Of a stretch of 64,000 nt of DNA, positions 8,171 through 17,554 are shown one piece after another. The stretch lies in assembly GCF_014199525.1 (NCBI RefSeq), contig NZ_JACHNU010000002.1, positions 726,147 through 790,146 of the forward strand, in the 5' to 3' direction. A program made the position numbers and the translations under genes. Numbering within the stretch: position 1 is the stretch's first letter; each line of letters opens with the position of its first letter. This DNA is from Conexibacter arvalis. GTDB lineage: Bacteria > Actinomycetota > Thermoleophilia > Solirubrobacterales > Solirubrobacteraceae. The notes under the pieces were generated by a model, which was not told the origin of the DNA, did no database searches, and saw nothing but the letters and a program-made list of their open reading frames with translations.

Positions 8171-8976
8171 GCCACGTCGACACCGAGACCGCGACGATCG
8201 CCTCGCTCCAGCAGCGCGGCGTCGTCGCCGTGATGCGCGCCCCCGATCCTGAGCTGGTCGTCACCGCCGGCCGGGCGCTCGCCGACGGCGGCGTGACCGC
8301 GATCGAGGTCACCTACACCGTCCCGCGCGCGGCCGAGGCGATCGCCGCGCTCGCGGAGGACCCGCGCCTGCTCGTCGGCGCCGGCACGATCGAGACCGCA
8401 GAGCAGGCACGCGAGGCGCTCGCCGCCGGCGCCCGCTACCTCGTCAGCCCCCACCGCTGCGACGCCGCGATCGACGTCGCCGCCGAGGCCGGGCTGCCGG
8501 CGATCCCCGGTGTCTGGACCCCGACCGAGGTCGCGGTCGCGGCCGAGCGCTGCCGGCTGCTGAAGCTGTTCCCGGCGACGATCGGCGGCGTCGACCTGCT
8601 GAAGGTCCTGTGCGCGCCGTTCCCGCGGATCGCCTTCATGCCCTCCGGCGGCGTCACCGCCGACAACCTCGGCGACTGGCTGGCGGCCGGCGCGACCTGC
8701 GTCGGCGCCGGCGGCGACCTCGCCCCGGCCGACGCGATCATGCGCGGCGACGCCGACGAGCTGACGCGCCGCGCCCGCCGCTGGAGCGACGCGCTGGCGG
8801 CGGCGCGGGAGCGGTCGGGCGCGGGCACGGGCTCGGCCACCACCGCGAGCGCGGGCGCGGGCGGCGGGGCGAGCACGGATCCGGCCACCGCCGCGAGCGG
8901 CGGGCGCGGCGACGGCGCCGCGACCGCCGACCCGCTGCCTGGCGCCCACGGCGCCGAGCCGGCCGACGGAGCCTGA
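8167..8976 (+). CDS. eda: KDPG/KDPGal aldolase with Ala/Gly/Thr-rich C-terminal tail
   Basis: A class I 2-keto-3-deoxy-6-phosphogluconate-type aldolase. Family landmarks are IEVTYT (Glu of the active site), VGAGTI, the Schiff-base Lys in LLKLFPAT and the phosphate-binding MPSGGVTADN. It cleaves the phosphorylated deoxy keto acid to pyruvate and glyceraldehyde 3-phosphate. The core ends near residue 212. The remaining 55 or so residues are a low-complexity Ala/Gly/Thr/Ser tail not found in usual 205-215 aa homologues. None of its 19 Arg codons is AGA. It is coupled to kdgK by an ATGA overlap and followed after 3 bp by the epimerase-like gene. Confidence 0.9.
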   Translation: MSHVDTETATIASLQQRGVVAVMRAPDPELVVTAGRALADGGVTAIEVTYTVPRAAEAIAALAEDPRLLVGAGTIETAEQAREALAAGARYLVSPHRCDAAIDVAAEAGLPAIPGVWTPTEVAVAAERCRLLKLFPATIGGVDLLKVLCAPFPRIAFMPSGGVTADNLGDWLAAGATCVGAGGDLAPADAIMRGDADELTRRARRWSDALAAARERSGAGTGSATTASAGAGGGASTDPATAASGGRGDGAATADPLPGAHGAEPADGA

Positions 8977-8979
8977 GCG

Positions 8980-10191
8980 ATGGCGCTCCACCGCCTTCGC
9001 CGCAACCACGGCGCGCGCGTGAGCGAGGCCGAGGTCGACGGGATGGCGCTCGTGACGCTCGAGAACGAGCCGCTGCGCCTGACCGTCCTTGCCGGCAAGG
9101 GCGCCGACGTGATCGAGCTGCTCTACAAGCCGCTCGACCTCGACCTCTGCTGGGCGCGCGAGCAGCCGCTCGCCAACCCGGCGCGCCGGCCGCCGAGCGG
9201 CCACGACGACGTCGCCACCTACCTCGACTGGTATCCCGGCGGCTGGCAGGAGGTGCTGCCGAGCGCCGGCGCTCCCTCCGCGCATGCCGGCGCCGCCTTC
9301 GGCCAGCACGGCGAGGCCCACCTCGCGCCATGGGACCACGAGATCGTGACCGACACGCCGGCCGAGGTCGCGGTCCGCTTCCGCGTCCGCCTGCGCCGGC
9401 TCCCGCTGCTGCTGGAGCGGACGATGACGCTGCGCGCCGGCGAGCCGGTCGTGCGGGTGCGGGAGCGGCTCGTCAACGAGGGCGCCGTCGAGCAGCGCGC
9501 GATGTGGGGCTGGCACGTCGTCTTCGGCGCGCCGTTCCTGGAGCCGGGGATGCGGATCCGCCTCCCCGACGGCACCCGCGTCCTCCCCCACCCCGACGAC
9601 GTCGCCCTCGGCGGCCGCCGCATCGACCCCGGCGACGGCGCCCCCTTCGCCTGGCCGCTCGCACGCGCCGCCGCCCGCCTGCGACCGGCCGCCGGCGCGT
9701 CGCACGGCGCGGGTGAGCCGCTCGACCGCCCGGCGGCGCCGCCGGGCCCCGGCGCGTCACGCGCGGCCGCCGCCGGCGAGCCGCTCGACCGCCCGGCGGC
9801 GCCGCCGGGCCCCGGCGCGTCACGCGCGGCCGCCGCCGGCGAGCCGCTCGACCTCTCCGTCATCCCGCCGCGCGGCGAGCCGAGCGAGATGCTCTACCTC
9901 GACGTGCCGGAGGGCTGGTACGAGCTCGGCCGCCCCGGCAAGCCGGCGTTCCGGCTCGACTGGGACCGCGCGACGCTGCCGTGGCTGTGGCTGTGGCAGG
10001 AGCTCGGTGCGACCGACGGCTGGCCGTGGTTCGGCGACGCCTGGGTCGTCGGCCTCGAGCCCTGCTCCAGCCAGCCGACCAACGGCCTCGCCGAGGCGGT
10101 CGCGAACGAGACCGCGCTGCGCCTCCCGCCGCGCGCCGAGCGCACGCTCGCCTGGAGCGCGACCGTCCTGCCGGACGGGCTCTCCGCCTGA
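8980..10191 (+). CDS. Aldose 1-epimerase-like protein (DUF4432-type) with internal tandem repeat
   Basis: A 403-aa protein with a galactose-mutarotase-like beta-sandwich reading: NEPLRLTVLAGKGADVIELLYKP at the start, YPGGWQEVLPSAGAPS in the middle, and FGDAWVVGLEPCSSQPTNGL near the end. The last motif matches the conserved Glu/Pro region of this branch. It likely interconverts anomers of the sugar or lactone precursor used by the pathway. Residues about 246-287 are two exact 21-residue repeats (EPLDRPAAPPGP...) absent from the expected fold, presumably an exposed loop. It is third gene of the kdgK-eda operon with a 3-bp gap. The exact substrate is unknown. Confidence 0.78.
   Translation: MALHRLRRNHGARVSEAEVDGMALVTLENEPLRLTVLAGKGADVIELLYKPLDLDLCWAREQPLANPARRPPSGHDDVATYLDWYPGGWQEVLPSAGAPSAHAGAAFGQHGEAHLAPWDHEIVTDTPAEVAVRFRVRLRRLPLLLERTMTLRAGEPVVRVRERLVNEGAVEQRAMWGWHVVFGAPFLEPGMRIRLPDGTRVLPHPDDVALGGRRIDPGDGAPFAWPLARAAARLRPAAGASHGAGEPLDRPAAPPGPGASRAAAAGEPLDRPAAPPGPGASRAAAAGEPLDLSVIPPRGEPSEMLYLDVPEGWYELGRPGKPAFRLDWDRATLPWLWLWQELGATDGWPWFGDAWVVGLEPCSSQPTNGLAEAVANETALRLPPRAERTLAWSATVLPDGLSA
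9715..9852 (+). repeat. Two perfect 63-bp tandem repeats (plus partial third) inside the epimerase gene
   Basis: Unit 1 is 9715-9777, unit 2 is 9778-9840, and the first 12 nt recur at 9841-9852. Each encodes 21 residues beginning EPLDRPAAPP. Perfect identity suggests recent duplication. The length keeps the reading frame. Confidence 0.93.
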
Positions 10192-10199
10192 CCGGCGCC

Positions 10200-10244
10200 G
10201 CATTGGCTCTCCGCACGTCATCAGCACGTGCGGAAAGCCAATGC
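10200..10244. terminator. Bidirectional hairpin between convergent sugar operons
   Basis: A 19-bp inverted repeat with one mismatch (GCATTGGCTCTCCGCACGT, 10200-10218, against 10226-10244) and a 7-nt loop. It sits between the stops of the plus-strand epimerase gene and the minus-strand SMP-30 gene, where a two-way terminator is expected. Confidence 0.7.
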
Positions 10245-10254
10245 GCGGGCGCCG

Positions 10255-11493
10255 TCAGCCGCTGCGCTGGCCCGGCAGCTCCAGCCCGGCGGCGCCGACG
10301 GCGGCGCGGGAGAGGTGCCAGCGGCCGAGGTTGGCGACGAACAGCTCCTCGCCGCGGAAGGCGCAGTTGGTCGGGTGGCAGAGCACGTGCGCCGTCGGGT
10401 CGTCGAGCAGCAGCTCGAGCCCCGCGCCGCCGCCGGGCTCGCTCGGCGCTACACCGCGCCCCGTGCCGCCGCCGGCCGCGCTCCGCGCCTCGCCGCGCGC
10501 GCCGCCGCCGGGCTTGCTCGGCGCCACACCGCGCGCGCCGCCGCCGGGCTCGCTCCGCGCCACGCCGCCCGCGCCGCCGCCGGCCACGCTCCGCGCCACG
10601 CCGCCGCCCACCTCGCCGGCGACACCGCCGCGCGGGTCGTGGCGGTAGACGCGCGACGGCTCGTAGCAGGCGATGTACAGCCGCCCGTCTGCGTCGAGCG
10701 CGATGCCGTCGGGGAGCGCGCCGGGCGTCTCGACGACCGGCTCGGCGGCGCCGGCGGAGCCGTCGGCGGCGATCGGCACGCGCACGATCCGCCGCGCCCA
10801 CGTCTCGGCGACGTAGAGCGCGTCGCCGTCGGCCGACAGCGCCATCCCGTTGGCGAAGTCGAGCGGCCCGGGATGCCACGGCTCGGCGTCGCCGCCGTCG
10901 AGCGCGACCCGCCAGATCGCGACCCCCGGCTCGGCGATCGCCCGGCTGTCGGAGAGGTAGAGGCAGCCGCGCCCCGGGTCGACGACGGCGAAGTTCGGCG
11001 TCGCCATCGCGCCGCCGGCGTCGGCGAACCGCTCGATCGCGCCGCTCGCCAGCTCGACCCGGAACAGCGCCCGCTCGGCGAGGTCGCAGGCGTAGAGGAA
11101 GCCCTGCCCGTCGAGCGCGACGCCGAGCACGAAGCCGCCGGTCGAGGCGACCTGCTCGATCGCCGAGCCGTCGGCCGCGATCCGGTAGATCTCCCCGCGA
11201 TCGCCACCGCACCACGCGTTCCCGTCGGCGTCGAAGGCGACGCACTCGGGATGGCTGAGCCGCACCGGCCCGGTCGTCGCGTCGAAGAAGACCTCGGCGT
11301 CGAACAGCGGGGCGCCGACGCCCGCCGACGCGCCCGCGGCGCCGGCGGCCGCGCTCGGCCCACCGACGCCCGCCGACCCGCCCACGCCGCCGGCGGCCGC
11401 GCTCGGCCCACCGACGCCCGCCGACGCGCCCGCGGCGCCCACGTCCCGCGCCGCGCCGCCCGCGCCCGCGCTCATCTCGCTCGCCCCGCTCAT
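10255..11493 (-). CDS. SMP-30/gluconolactonase-like sugar lactone hydrolase
   Basis: A 412-aa six-bladed propeller of the SMP-30/regucalcin family. Family motifs visible are LSHPECVAFDADGNAW (metal-ligand Glu), the Asn-bearing loop ATPNFAVV, LDFANGMALSADGDALYVAET (Asn ligand) and LPDGIALDADGRLYIA (Asp ligand). It should hydrolyse an aldonolactone made by the SDR encoded directly upstream. The start ATG 11493 overlaps that SDR's stop as ATGA. Two low-complexity Gly/Ala stretches are extra: an N-terminal one with 48-bp repeats and an insertion of about 60 residues near residues 290-350. No signal peptide is seen, so a cytoplasmic location is expected. Confidence 0.85.
   Translation of the reverse strand: MSGASEMSAGAGGAARDVGAAGASAGVGGPSAAAGGVGGSAGVGGPSAAAGAAGASAGVGAPLFDAEVFFDATTGPVRLSHPECVAFDADGNAWCGGDRGEIYRIAADGSAIEQVASTGGFVLGVALDGQGFLYACDLAERALFRVELASGAIERFADAGGAMATPNFAVVDPGRGCLYLSDSRAIAEPGVAIWRVALDGGDAEPWHPGPLDFANGMALSADGDALYVAETWARRIVRVPIAADGSAGAAEPVVETPGALPDGIALDADGRLYIACYEPSRVYRHDPRGGVAGEVGGGVARSVAGGGAGGVARSEPGGGARGVAPSKPGGGARGEARSAAGGGTGRGVAPSEPGGGAGLELLLDDPTAHVLCHPTNCAFRGEELFVANLGRWHLSRAAVGAAGLELPGQRSG
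10437..10625 (-). repeat. Gly-rich in-frame insertion in the lactonase gene
   Basis: Degenerate repeats encoding GGGARG-, SEPGGGA- and SKPGGGA-like segments interrupt the propeller between two blades. The length preserves the frame. Confidence 0.7.
11315..11445 (-). repeat. 48-bp tandem repeats at the 5' end of the lactonase gene
   Basis: Units start at 11315, 11363 and 11411 (spacing exactly 48 bp, third partial), encoding a 16-residue GGPSAAAG-type unit. The first two differ by only a few bases. Confidence 0.9.
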
Positions 11494-12328
11494 CGCGGCA
11501 GCTCCACGGCCGCCTTCGCCAGCAGGCCGCCGTCGACGCGCAGCTCGGCGCCGGTCACGAAGGCGGCGTCGTCGCTGGCGAGGTAGGCGATCGCCGCGGC
11601 GACCTCGGCGGTCGTCGCGACGCGGCCGAGCGGATGGGTCGAGCCCCACTGGGCGACCATCGCGTCGGCCGTCTCGCCGCCCTTGAAGAGGTCGGCGGCC
11701 CAGCGCAGCATCGGCGTGTCGACGGAGCCGGGCGCGACCGCGTTGACGCGGATCCCCTCGGCGGCGTGGTCGAGCGCCATCGCCCGCGTCAGCGTGCTGA
11801 TCGCGCCCTTGGAGGCGGCGTAGGCGGCGACGCCCTGCTGGGAGGCGGTCGCCTGCACCGAGGAGACGAGCACGACGGCGCCGCCGCCGCGCTCGCGCAG
11901 CGCCGGCAGCGCCAGCCGCCCGACGCGGTGGATGCCGCCGACGTTGACGTCGAAGACCTCCTCCCACGTCTCGCGGTCGGTCGCCTCGAGCGTGCCGTAG
12001 CGCTGCACGCCGGCCGAGTAGACGAAGACGTCGAGACCGCCGAAGCGCTCGCGCGCGGCGGCCAGCAGCGCCTCCGCGAACCCGTCGTCGCGCACGTCGC
12101 CGGCGACCCCGGCGACCGCGCCGGACCCGCCCGGCGCGGCGGCGGCGACCGTCTCCACCGCCGCCTCCACCGACGCCGCGTCGTGCCCGCCGAGCACGAC
12201 CCGCGCGCCCTCGGCCGCGAGCCGCTCGGCCGCCGCCAGCCCGATCCCGAGCGAGCCGCCGACGACGAGCGCGACGCGCCCGTCGAAGCGCGGGGCGACC
12301 TTCCCGCCCCCGTCCGCAGCAGGCGCGC

Positions 12329-12332
<4 letters not shown>
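11490..12332 (-). CDS. SDR-family dehydrogenase, likely aldose/aldonate oxidation
   Basis: A 280-aa short-chain dehydrogenase with the Gly motif GGSLGIG (the usual Thr is replaced by Gly/Val context VVGGSLGIG), YSAG in place of NNAG, and the catalytic YAASK. It ends with the family TGAELRVDGG. Placed between the ATPase gene and the lactonase gene with ATGA overlaps on both sides, it is the best candidate for the NAD(P)-dependent step that makes the lactone. The N-terminus has a short Ala/Gly leader. The substrate is inferred from context only. Confidence 0.86.
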
Positions 12333-13531
<1,199 letters not shown>

Positions 13532-13546
13532 CGTCAGCCTCCTTCT

Positions 13547-16285
13547 CTAGAAGCGGACCCGCAGCGACTGGATCGCGCGGGCGCCGAGCGGGACGGTGAC
13601 GGCGCCGTCGCGCAGCTCGAGCGGCGTGGCGGCGTCCTCCTCCAGCACGGACGTCGGGTGGACCGATCTCGGCACGGCTGCCGTGAAGCGGACGGTCACG
13701 TCGCGGGCCGCGCCGCGCTGGTCGTGGAGACGCACGACGATGCCGTCGCCGTCCTCGGCCAGCTTGCTCGCGACCTCGACGCCGTCGTCGTCGACCGCGA
13801 GGAACTGCCCCGACGCGGGCGCGCCGTCGCGGCGGATCCAGTCGCGCAGCACCAGCGGCGGCGTCGCGACGGCGGCGGCGAAGCGGGTCGCGGCCGCGTC
13901 GTCGCAGCCGCCGGCGTGGGTGGTGAGCCGGTAGCGGAGCGGGATCTCGCCCTCCTGGAAGGCGCGGAAGTTGACGCTCCAGTGGTTGTTGAGCGCCCAC
14001 GAGTAGATCGCCGGGCCCTCCGGCTCCAGCTCGTAGGCCGCCTTGCCGGTCGTGATGCCGCCGAGCTGCGCCAGCGGCGCGTCGAGCGGCACGACGGTGA
14101 CGCCGCGCTCGCCGTCGGAGACGTCGACCCAGCGGCGCAGCGGGTACCAGTCGCGGACGGAACCGTTGAGCTGGTCGACGTTCGGGGTGCACGCGACGCC
14201 GTTGAGGTCGACGCGGAACTGGAGCGTTCCATCTGCGACACCGCTGTTGCCGCTGGAACGGATCTGTTCCACGCCGTCCGCGACCGTCCCGCCCGCAGCG
14301 GCCGCGTTCCCGCCGGAACCGCTCTGTCCCAGCGCGAACGGGAAGGCCACGTAGACCGACTCGGGATCGTGGACCGGCTGCTTGTCGAGCGCCCAGTCGA
14401 CGTGCAGCGCCTTCTCGCCGCTCGTCAGCGCGTAGGTGCAGGTCGCGCCGTGGACGCCTTCGGCCTCGATCGTCACGTCGATCGCGACGCGCCCGCCGCC
14501 GATCCGCGGCGTTCCGACCGTCACCTTCGACGGGGTCGCGTAGCGCAGCGGCACGTCCCGCGGCCAGACGCCGAAGTCCCAGTCGGAGAAGTTGTCGTCG
14601 AACAGCGCCGTGCGGTCGCCCTCGGTCCGCTCGTAGACGTACTGACCGGCGCGGTGGCCGTTCTGCTCGCCGGCGAAGTCGTGCTGCAGCGCCTTGTCGA
14701 CCCAGCGCAGCAGGCCGCCGGTCGCCGGGTCGACCTCGACGAGGTAGTGCTCGTTCTCGATCGTCGCGCCGTCCGCCTTCAGATCCTTGGCCCGGTCGAC
14801 GGCCGCCTCCTCGAAGGCGACCCACGCCCAGCCGTTGGCGGGCAGCTCGGCGCGCGCGACGCGCACCGTCTCCAGCGATCTGGCGCCGCCCCACGGCACG
14901 TCGCGCGGGAAGAACATGTCGAGCATGCCGCGCGGCGCGCCGCCGGCGCGCACCTCGGGCTCCTCGACGAGCACGGTGCGCGGCTCGGGCAGCGTGTTGA
15001 TCACCAGCCACTCGCGCGCGCCGCTGTCCGGGAAGGCCTCGTCGTAGTCGAGGTCGCCGAGATTGAAGCGCGACTCGGCGCCCGGCCGCGCCTCGCGGGC
15101 GGCGAGCGTCGAGGCGGCGCGGGCGAGCACGTCGTGGGTCTCCATCGCGGCGCCGTAGGCGTAGCCGGACTTCTTGTTCCACTGCGCCTTGGTGAACAGC
15201 GAGTCGGGCCGCGCGACGGAGGCGAAGGCGCCCCAGGTGTGCTCGTCGTAGAGCGACATCTGCTCGTAGAGCGCGTCGATCCGCGCCGGGTCGACGCCGG
15301 CAACGGCGGCGCCGTCGGAGGCGAGCCAGGAGGCGATCGACTCGGCGGCCAGCAGCAGCTCGTGGGTGGTGCGGTTGAGGCCGGTCTCGTAGGCGCTGGA
15401 GGCGGCGCCGTCCGACCACCAGTCGCTCCAGTCGCCGCGCCACGTCGGCAGCTGGTCGCCGTGGCGCTCGCGCACGAGGCGGCCGAAGGCGCTCGGCGTC
15501 GTCAGCTCGATCCGCGGCGTGCGGCCGGCCGCGTTCCAGTCGCGCACGAAGTCGGACATGCGCTGCTCCGGCGGGCCGTTGTCGACCCGCATCGGATGGG
15601 TCGACTCGATGTAGAGGAAGTCGAACGGGTAGTCGGGGTCGGCCTCCACCCGCTTCAGCAGTGCGCCGAGGTCGCGCTGGACGTAGCGCTCGTCGACCAG
15701 CTTGACGACCGAGCGGCCGAACAGGTAGTGGAGGCCGTTCCAGGCGAGCACCCTGCCGCCGGCCGGCCCCTCCCACCAGAAGGCGCCCGGCAGCGGCTTG
15801 GGCGCTCGGCCGCGCATCTGGTTGATCGCCAGCGTCAGCGTCTCGACGCCGACGGCCGGGAGCAGGTCGGCGAACAGCCACGAGATGCCGTTGACGTCGT
15901 CCTGCATCGCGCTGCGGATCTCGAGGCCGAGGCCGTCGCGCAGCCGCCGCACCGGCAGCAGCGAGCGGATCATCTGCTCGACTCCCAGCAGCGGCGTGAG
16001 GTTGTACTGCATCGCCGCGACGTCCATCGCGCCGGCGGCGTTCCACTTCTTCAGCCGCTCGACGTCGGCCGGGTCGGCCTGCTTCAGCCAGCGCTCGACC
16101 GGGCCGGTCACCTCCAGCGTCCAGCGGAAGCGGGCCTCCTTGGGATACGACTGGGTCGCCTCGATCACGTCGAGCGCCTGCGTCACGTACTCGCCGAGCT
16201 GGCGGAAGCAGACGTCCTGATGGTCGGTGAAGCCGATGTCGGTGTGGGTGTGGTTGGCGACGTAGAGCGTCGTGATCTCGGGCAT
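13547..16285 (-). CDS. Cytoplasmic GH38-like (alpha-mannosidase-related) glycoside hydrolase
   Basis: A 912-aa enzyme without signal peptide. The N-terminus has ANHTHTDIGFTD, matching the zinc His-x-Asp of GH38. MQDDVNGISW offers the nucleophile Asp, and DEHTWGAF a further His. A beta-sandwich C-terminal half (from about residue 430) is typical of the GH38 tail. Unlike many sequences here it has no large low-complexity insert, although residues 660-690 are Gly/Ala/Ser-rich. It should hydrolyse imported oligosaccharides in the cytoplasm. Its ATG immediately follows the dehydratase stop (TAG|ATG). DUF5054-like naming is also possible, and the linkage specificity is unknown. Confidence 0.8.
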   Translation of the reverse strand: MPEITTLYVANHTHTDIGFTDHQDVCFRQLGEYVTQALDVIEATQSYPKEARFRWTLEVTGPVERWLKQADPADVERLKKWNAAGAMDVAAMQYNLTPLLGVEQMIRSLLPVRRLRDGLGLEIRSAMQDDVNGISWLFADLLPAVGVETLTLAINQMRGRAPKPLPGAFWWEGPAGGRVLAWNGLHYLFGRSVVKLVDERYVQRDLGALLKRVEADPDYPFDFLYIESTHPMRVDNGPPEQRMSDFVRDWNAAGRTPRIELTTPSAFGRLVRERHGDQLPTWRGDWSDWWSDGAASSAYETGLNRTTHELLLAAESIASWLASDGAAVAGVDPARIDALYEQMSLYDEHTWGAFASVARPDSLFTKAQWNKKSGYAYGAAMETHDVLARAASTLAAREARPGAESRFNLGDLDYDEAFPDSGAREWLVINTLPEPRTVLVEEPEVRAGGAPRGMLDMFFPRDVPWGGARSLETVRVARAELPANGWAWVAFEEAAVDRAKDLKADGATIENEHYLVEVDPATGGLLRWVDKALQHDFAGEQNGHRAGQYVYERTEGDRTALFDDNFSDWDFGVWPRDVPLRYATPSKVTVGTPRIGGGRVAIDVTIEAEGVHGATCTYALTSGEKALHVDWALDKQPVHDPESVYVAFPFALGQSGSGGNAAAAGGTVADGVEQIRSSGNSGVADGTLQFRVDLNGVACTPNVDQLNGSVRDWYPLRRWVDVSDGERGVTVVPLDAPLAQLGGITTGKAAYELEPEGPAIYSWALNNHWSVNFRAFQEGEIPLRYRLTTHAGGCDDAAATRFAAAVATPPLVLRDWIRRDGAPASGQFLAVDDDGVEVASKLAEDGDGIVVRLHDQRGAARDVTVRFTAAVPRSVHPTSVLEEDAATPLELRDGAVTVPLGARAIQSLRVRF

Positions 16286-17554
16286 CTAGCGGGCTCCTCC
16301 TCGTGCCTGGACGGAGACGGCCCCATCGGCGCTCGGGTCGGCCCAGCGCTCGTTCGGGACCAGCGCGAACCAGCCCGGCCGGCCGGGATCGCGGTCGTAG
16401 GGATAGTTGCCGAGCCGCTCGTACAGCTCCGCGTACTCGGCGAGCTTGTCGCGGTCGAGTCTGACGCCGAGGCCGGGTCCGTCCGGCACCGGGATCGCTC
16501 CGTCGCGGTAGGTCATCTTGCCGCCGACGATGACGTCGTCGGCGAGGTGGTGGTAGTGGGCGTCGGCGGCGTAGGCGCCGCCGGGCAGCAGCGTGCCGAG
16601 GTGGAGCATCGTCGCCAGCTGCACGCCCAGCTCGCCGGAGGAGTGGACGCCGACGCCGAGCTGGAAGGTCTCGCAGACGGTCGCGGCGCGCAGCGTCTGG
16701 CGGATCCCGCCCCAGAAGGTCGTGTCGAGCAGGACGACGTCGACCGCCCGGTGCAGGACGTTGGAGGCGAGCTGCTCCATCGACGTGACGACGGTGTTGG
16801 TCGCGATCCGCATGTCGACGGCGGCGCGCACCTCCTCCAGCCCGCTGACGCCCCAGGTCGGGTCCTCGTAGTAGTCGTTGCGCAGCGGCTCGATCGCCTG
16901 GCCGAAGCGGATCGCCTGCTTGACGTCGAGCGCGCCGTTGGGATCGAAGCGCAGGTCGTCGTCGGGGAAGGCCTCCGCCAGCGCCTGGTAGCACTCCAGC
17001 TCGTAGTCGGGGTGGAAGACGCCGCCCTTCAGCTTGTGGACGGTGAAGCCGTGCTGCTGCTTGAGCTCGCGGGCGTGGGCGACGAGCTGCTCGGGCGTGC
17101 GCACCTCGCCGGCACCGGTCTGCTCGTTCGCGTAGCGGAAGAAGAGGTAGCTGGCGAACGGCACGTCGTCGCGCAGCCGGCCGCCGAGCAGGTCGTGGAC
17201 CGGGACGCCAAGCGCCTGGCCGACGATGTCGAGGCAGGCGAACTCGATCGCCGCGTGGATCTGGACGCGGTTGTTGTAGAGCGAGGCGGTCGGGTTGCAG
17301 AGCTTGAACCAGAGCGCGCTGAGGTCGTAGGCGCGGTGGCCGACGAGCTGCGCTCTCAGCCCCTCGACGGCGAGCCTCGCGCTCTCGCCGCCGCCGCCGA
17401 GCTCGCCGAGCCCGATCAGGCCGTCGCTCGTCTCGACCTCGACGATCGTGCGGACGAACCGCCCCCAGTGCGCGCCGTTGCTGTGCCGCAGCGGGGCTTC
17501 GAGCGGCATCGTCACCGTCGTCGCCCGCAGGTCTGCGATTTCCAGGCTTTTCAT
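16286..17554 (-). CDS. Enolase-superfamily sugar-acid dehydratase (glucarate dehydratase-like)
   Basis: A 422-aa mandelate-racemase/muconate-lactonizing-type enzyme. The catalytic barrel shows the K-x-K base (VHKLKGGV), the metal ligands in [15 protein letters not shown] and ATNTV, and a catalytic His in [10 protein letters not shown]. This arrangement is closest to the glucarate-dehydratase subgroup. It should dehydrate an aldonate or aldarate to a 2-keto-3-deoxy acid, the substrate of the kinase/aldolase pair at 7-9 kb. The start overlaps the stop of the upstream hydrolase gene by ATGA, and its own stop abuts the next ATG. Confidence 0.9.
   Translation of the reverse strand: MKSLEIADLRATTVTMPLEAPLRHSNGAHWGRFVRTIVEVETSDGLIGLGELGGGGESARLAVEGLRAQLVGHRAYDLSALWFKLCNPTASLYNNRVQIHAAIEFACLDIVGQALGVPVHDLLGGRLRDDVPFASYLFFRYANEQTGAGEVRTPEQLVAHARELKQQHGFTVHKLKGGVFHPDYELECYQALAEAFPDDDLRFDPNGALDVKQAIRFGQAIEPLRNDYYEDPTWGVSGLEEVRAAVDMRIATNTVVTSMEQLASNVLHRAVDVVLLDTTFWGGIRQTLRAATVCETFQLGVGVHSSGELGVQLATMLHLGTLLPGGAYAADAHYHHLADDVIVGGKMTYRDGAIPVPDGPGLGVRLDRDKLAEYAELYERLGNYPYDRDPGRPGWFALVPNERWADPSADGAVSVQARGGAR

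Noticed and set aside
10200-10244. Attachment site or IS end
   Set aside because: The 19-bp inverted repeat lies exactly between two convergent stop codons and has no target duplication or transposase nearby. A terminator is the simpler reading.
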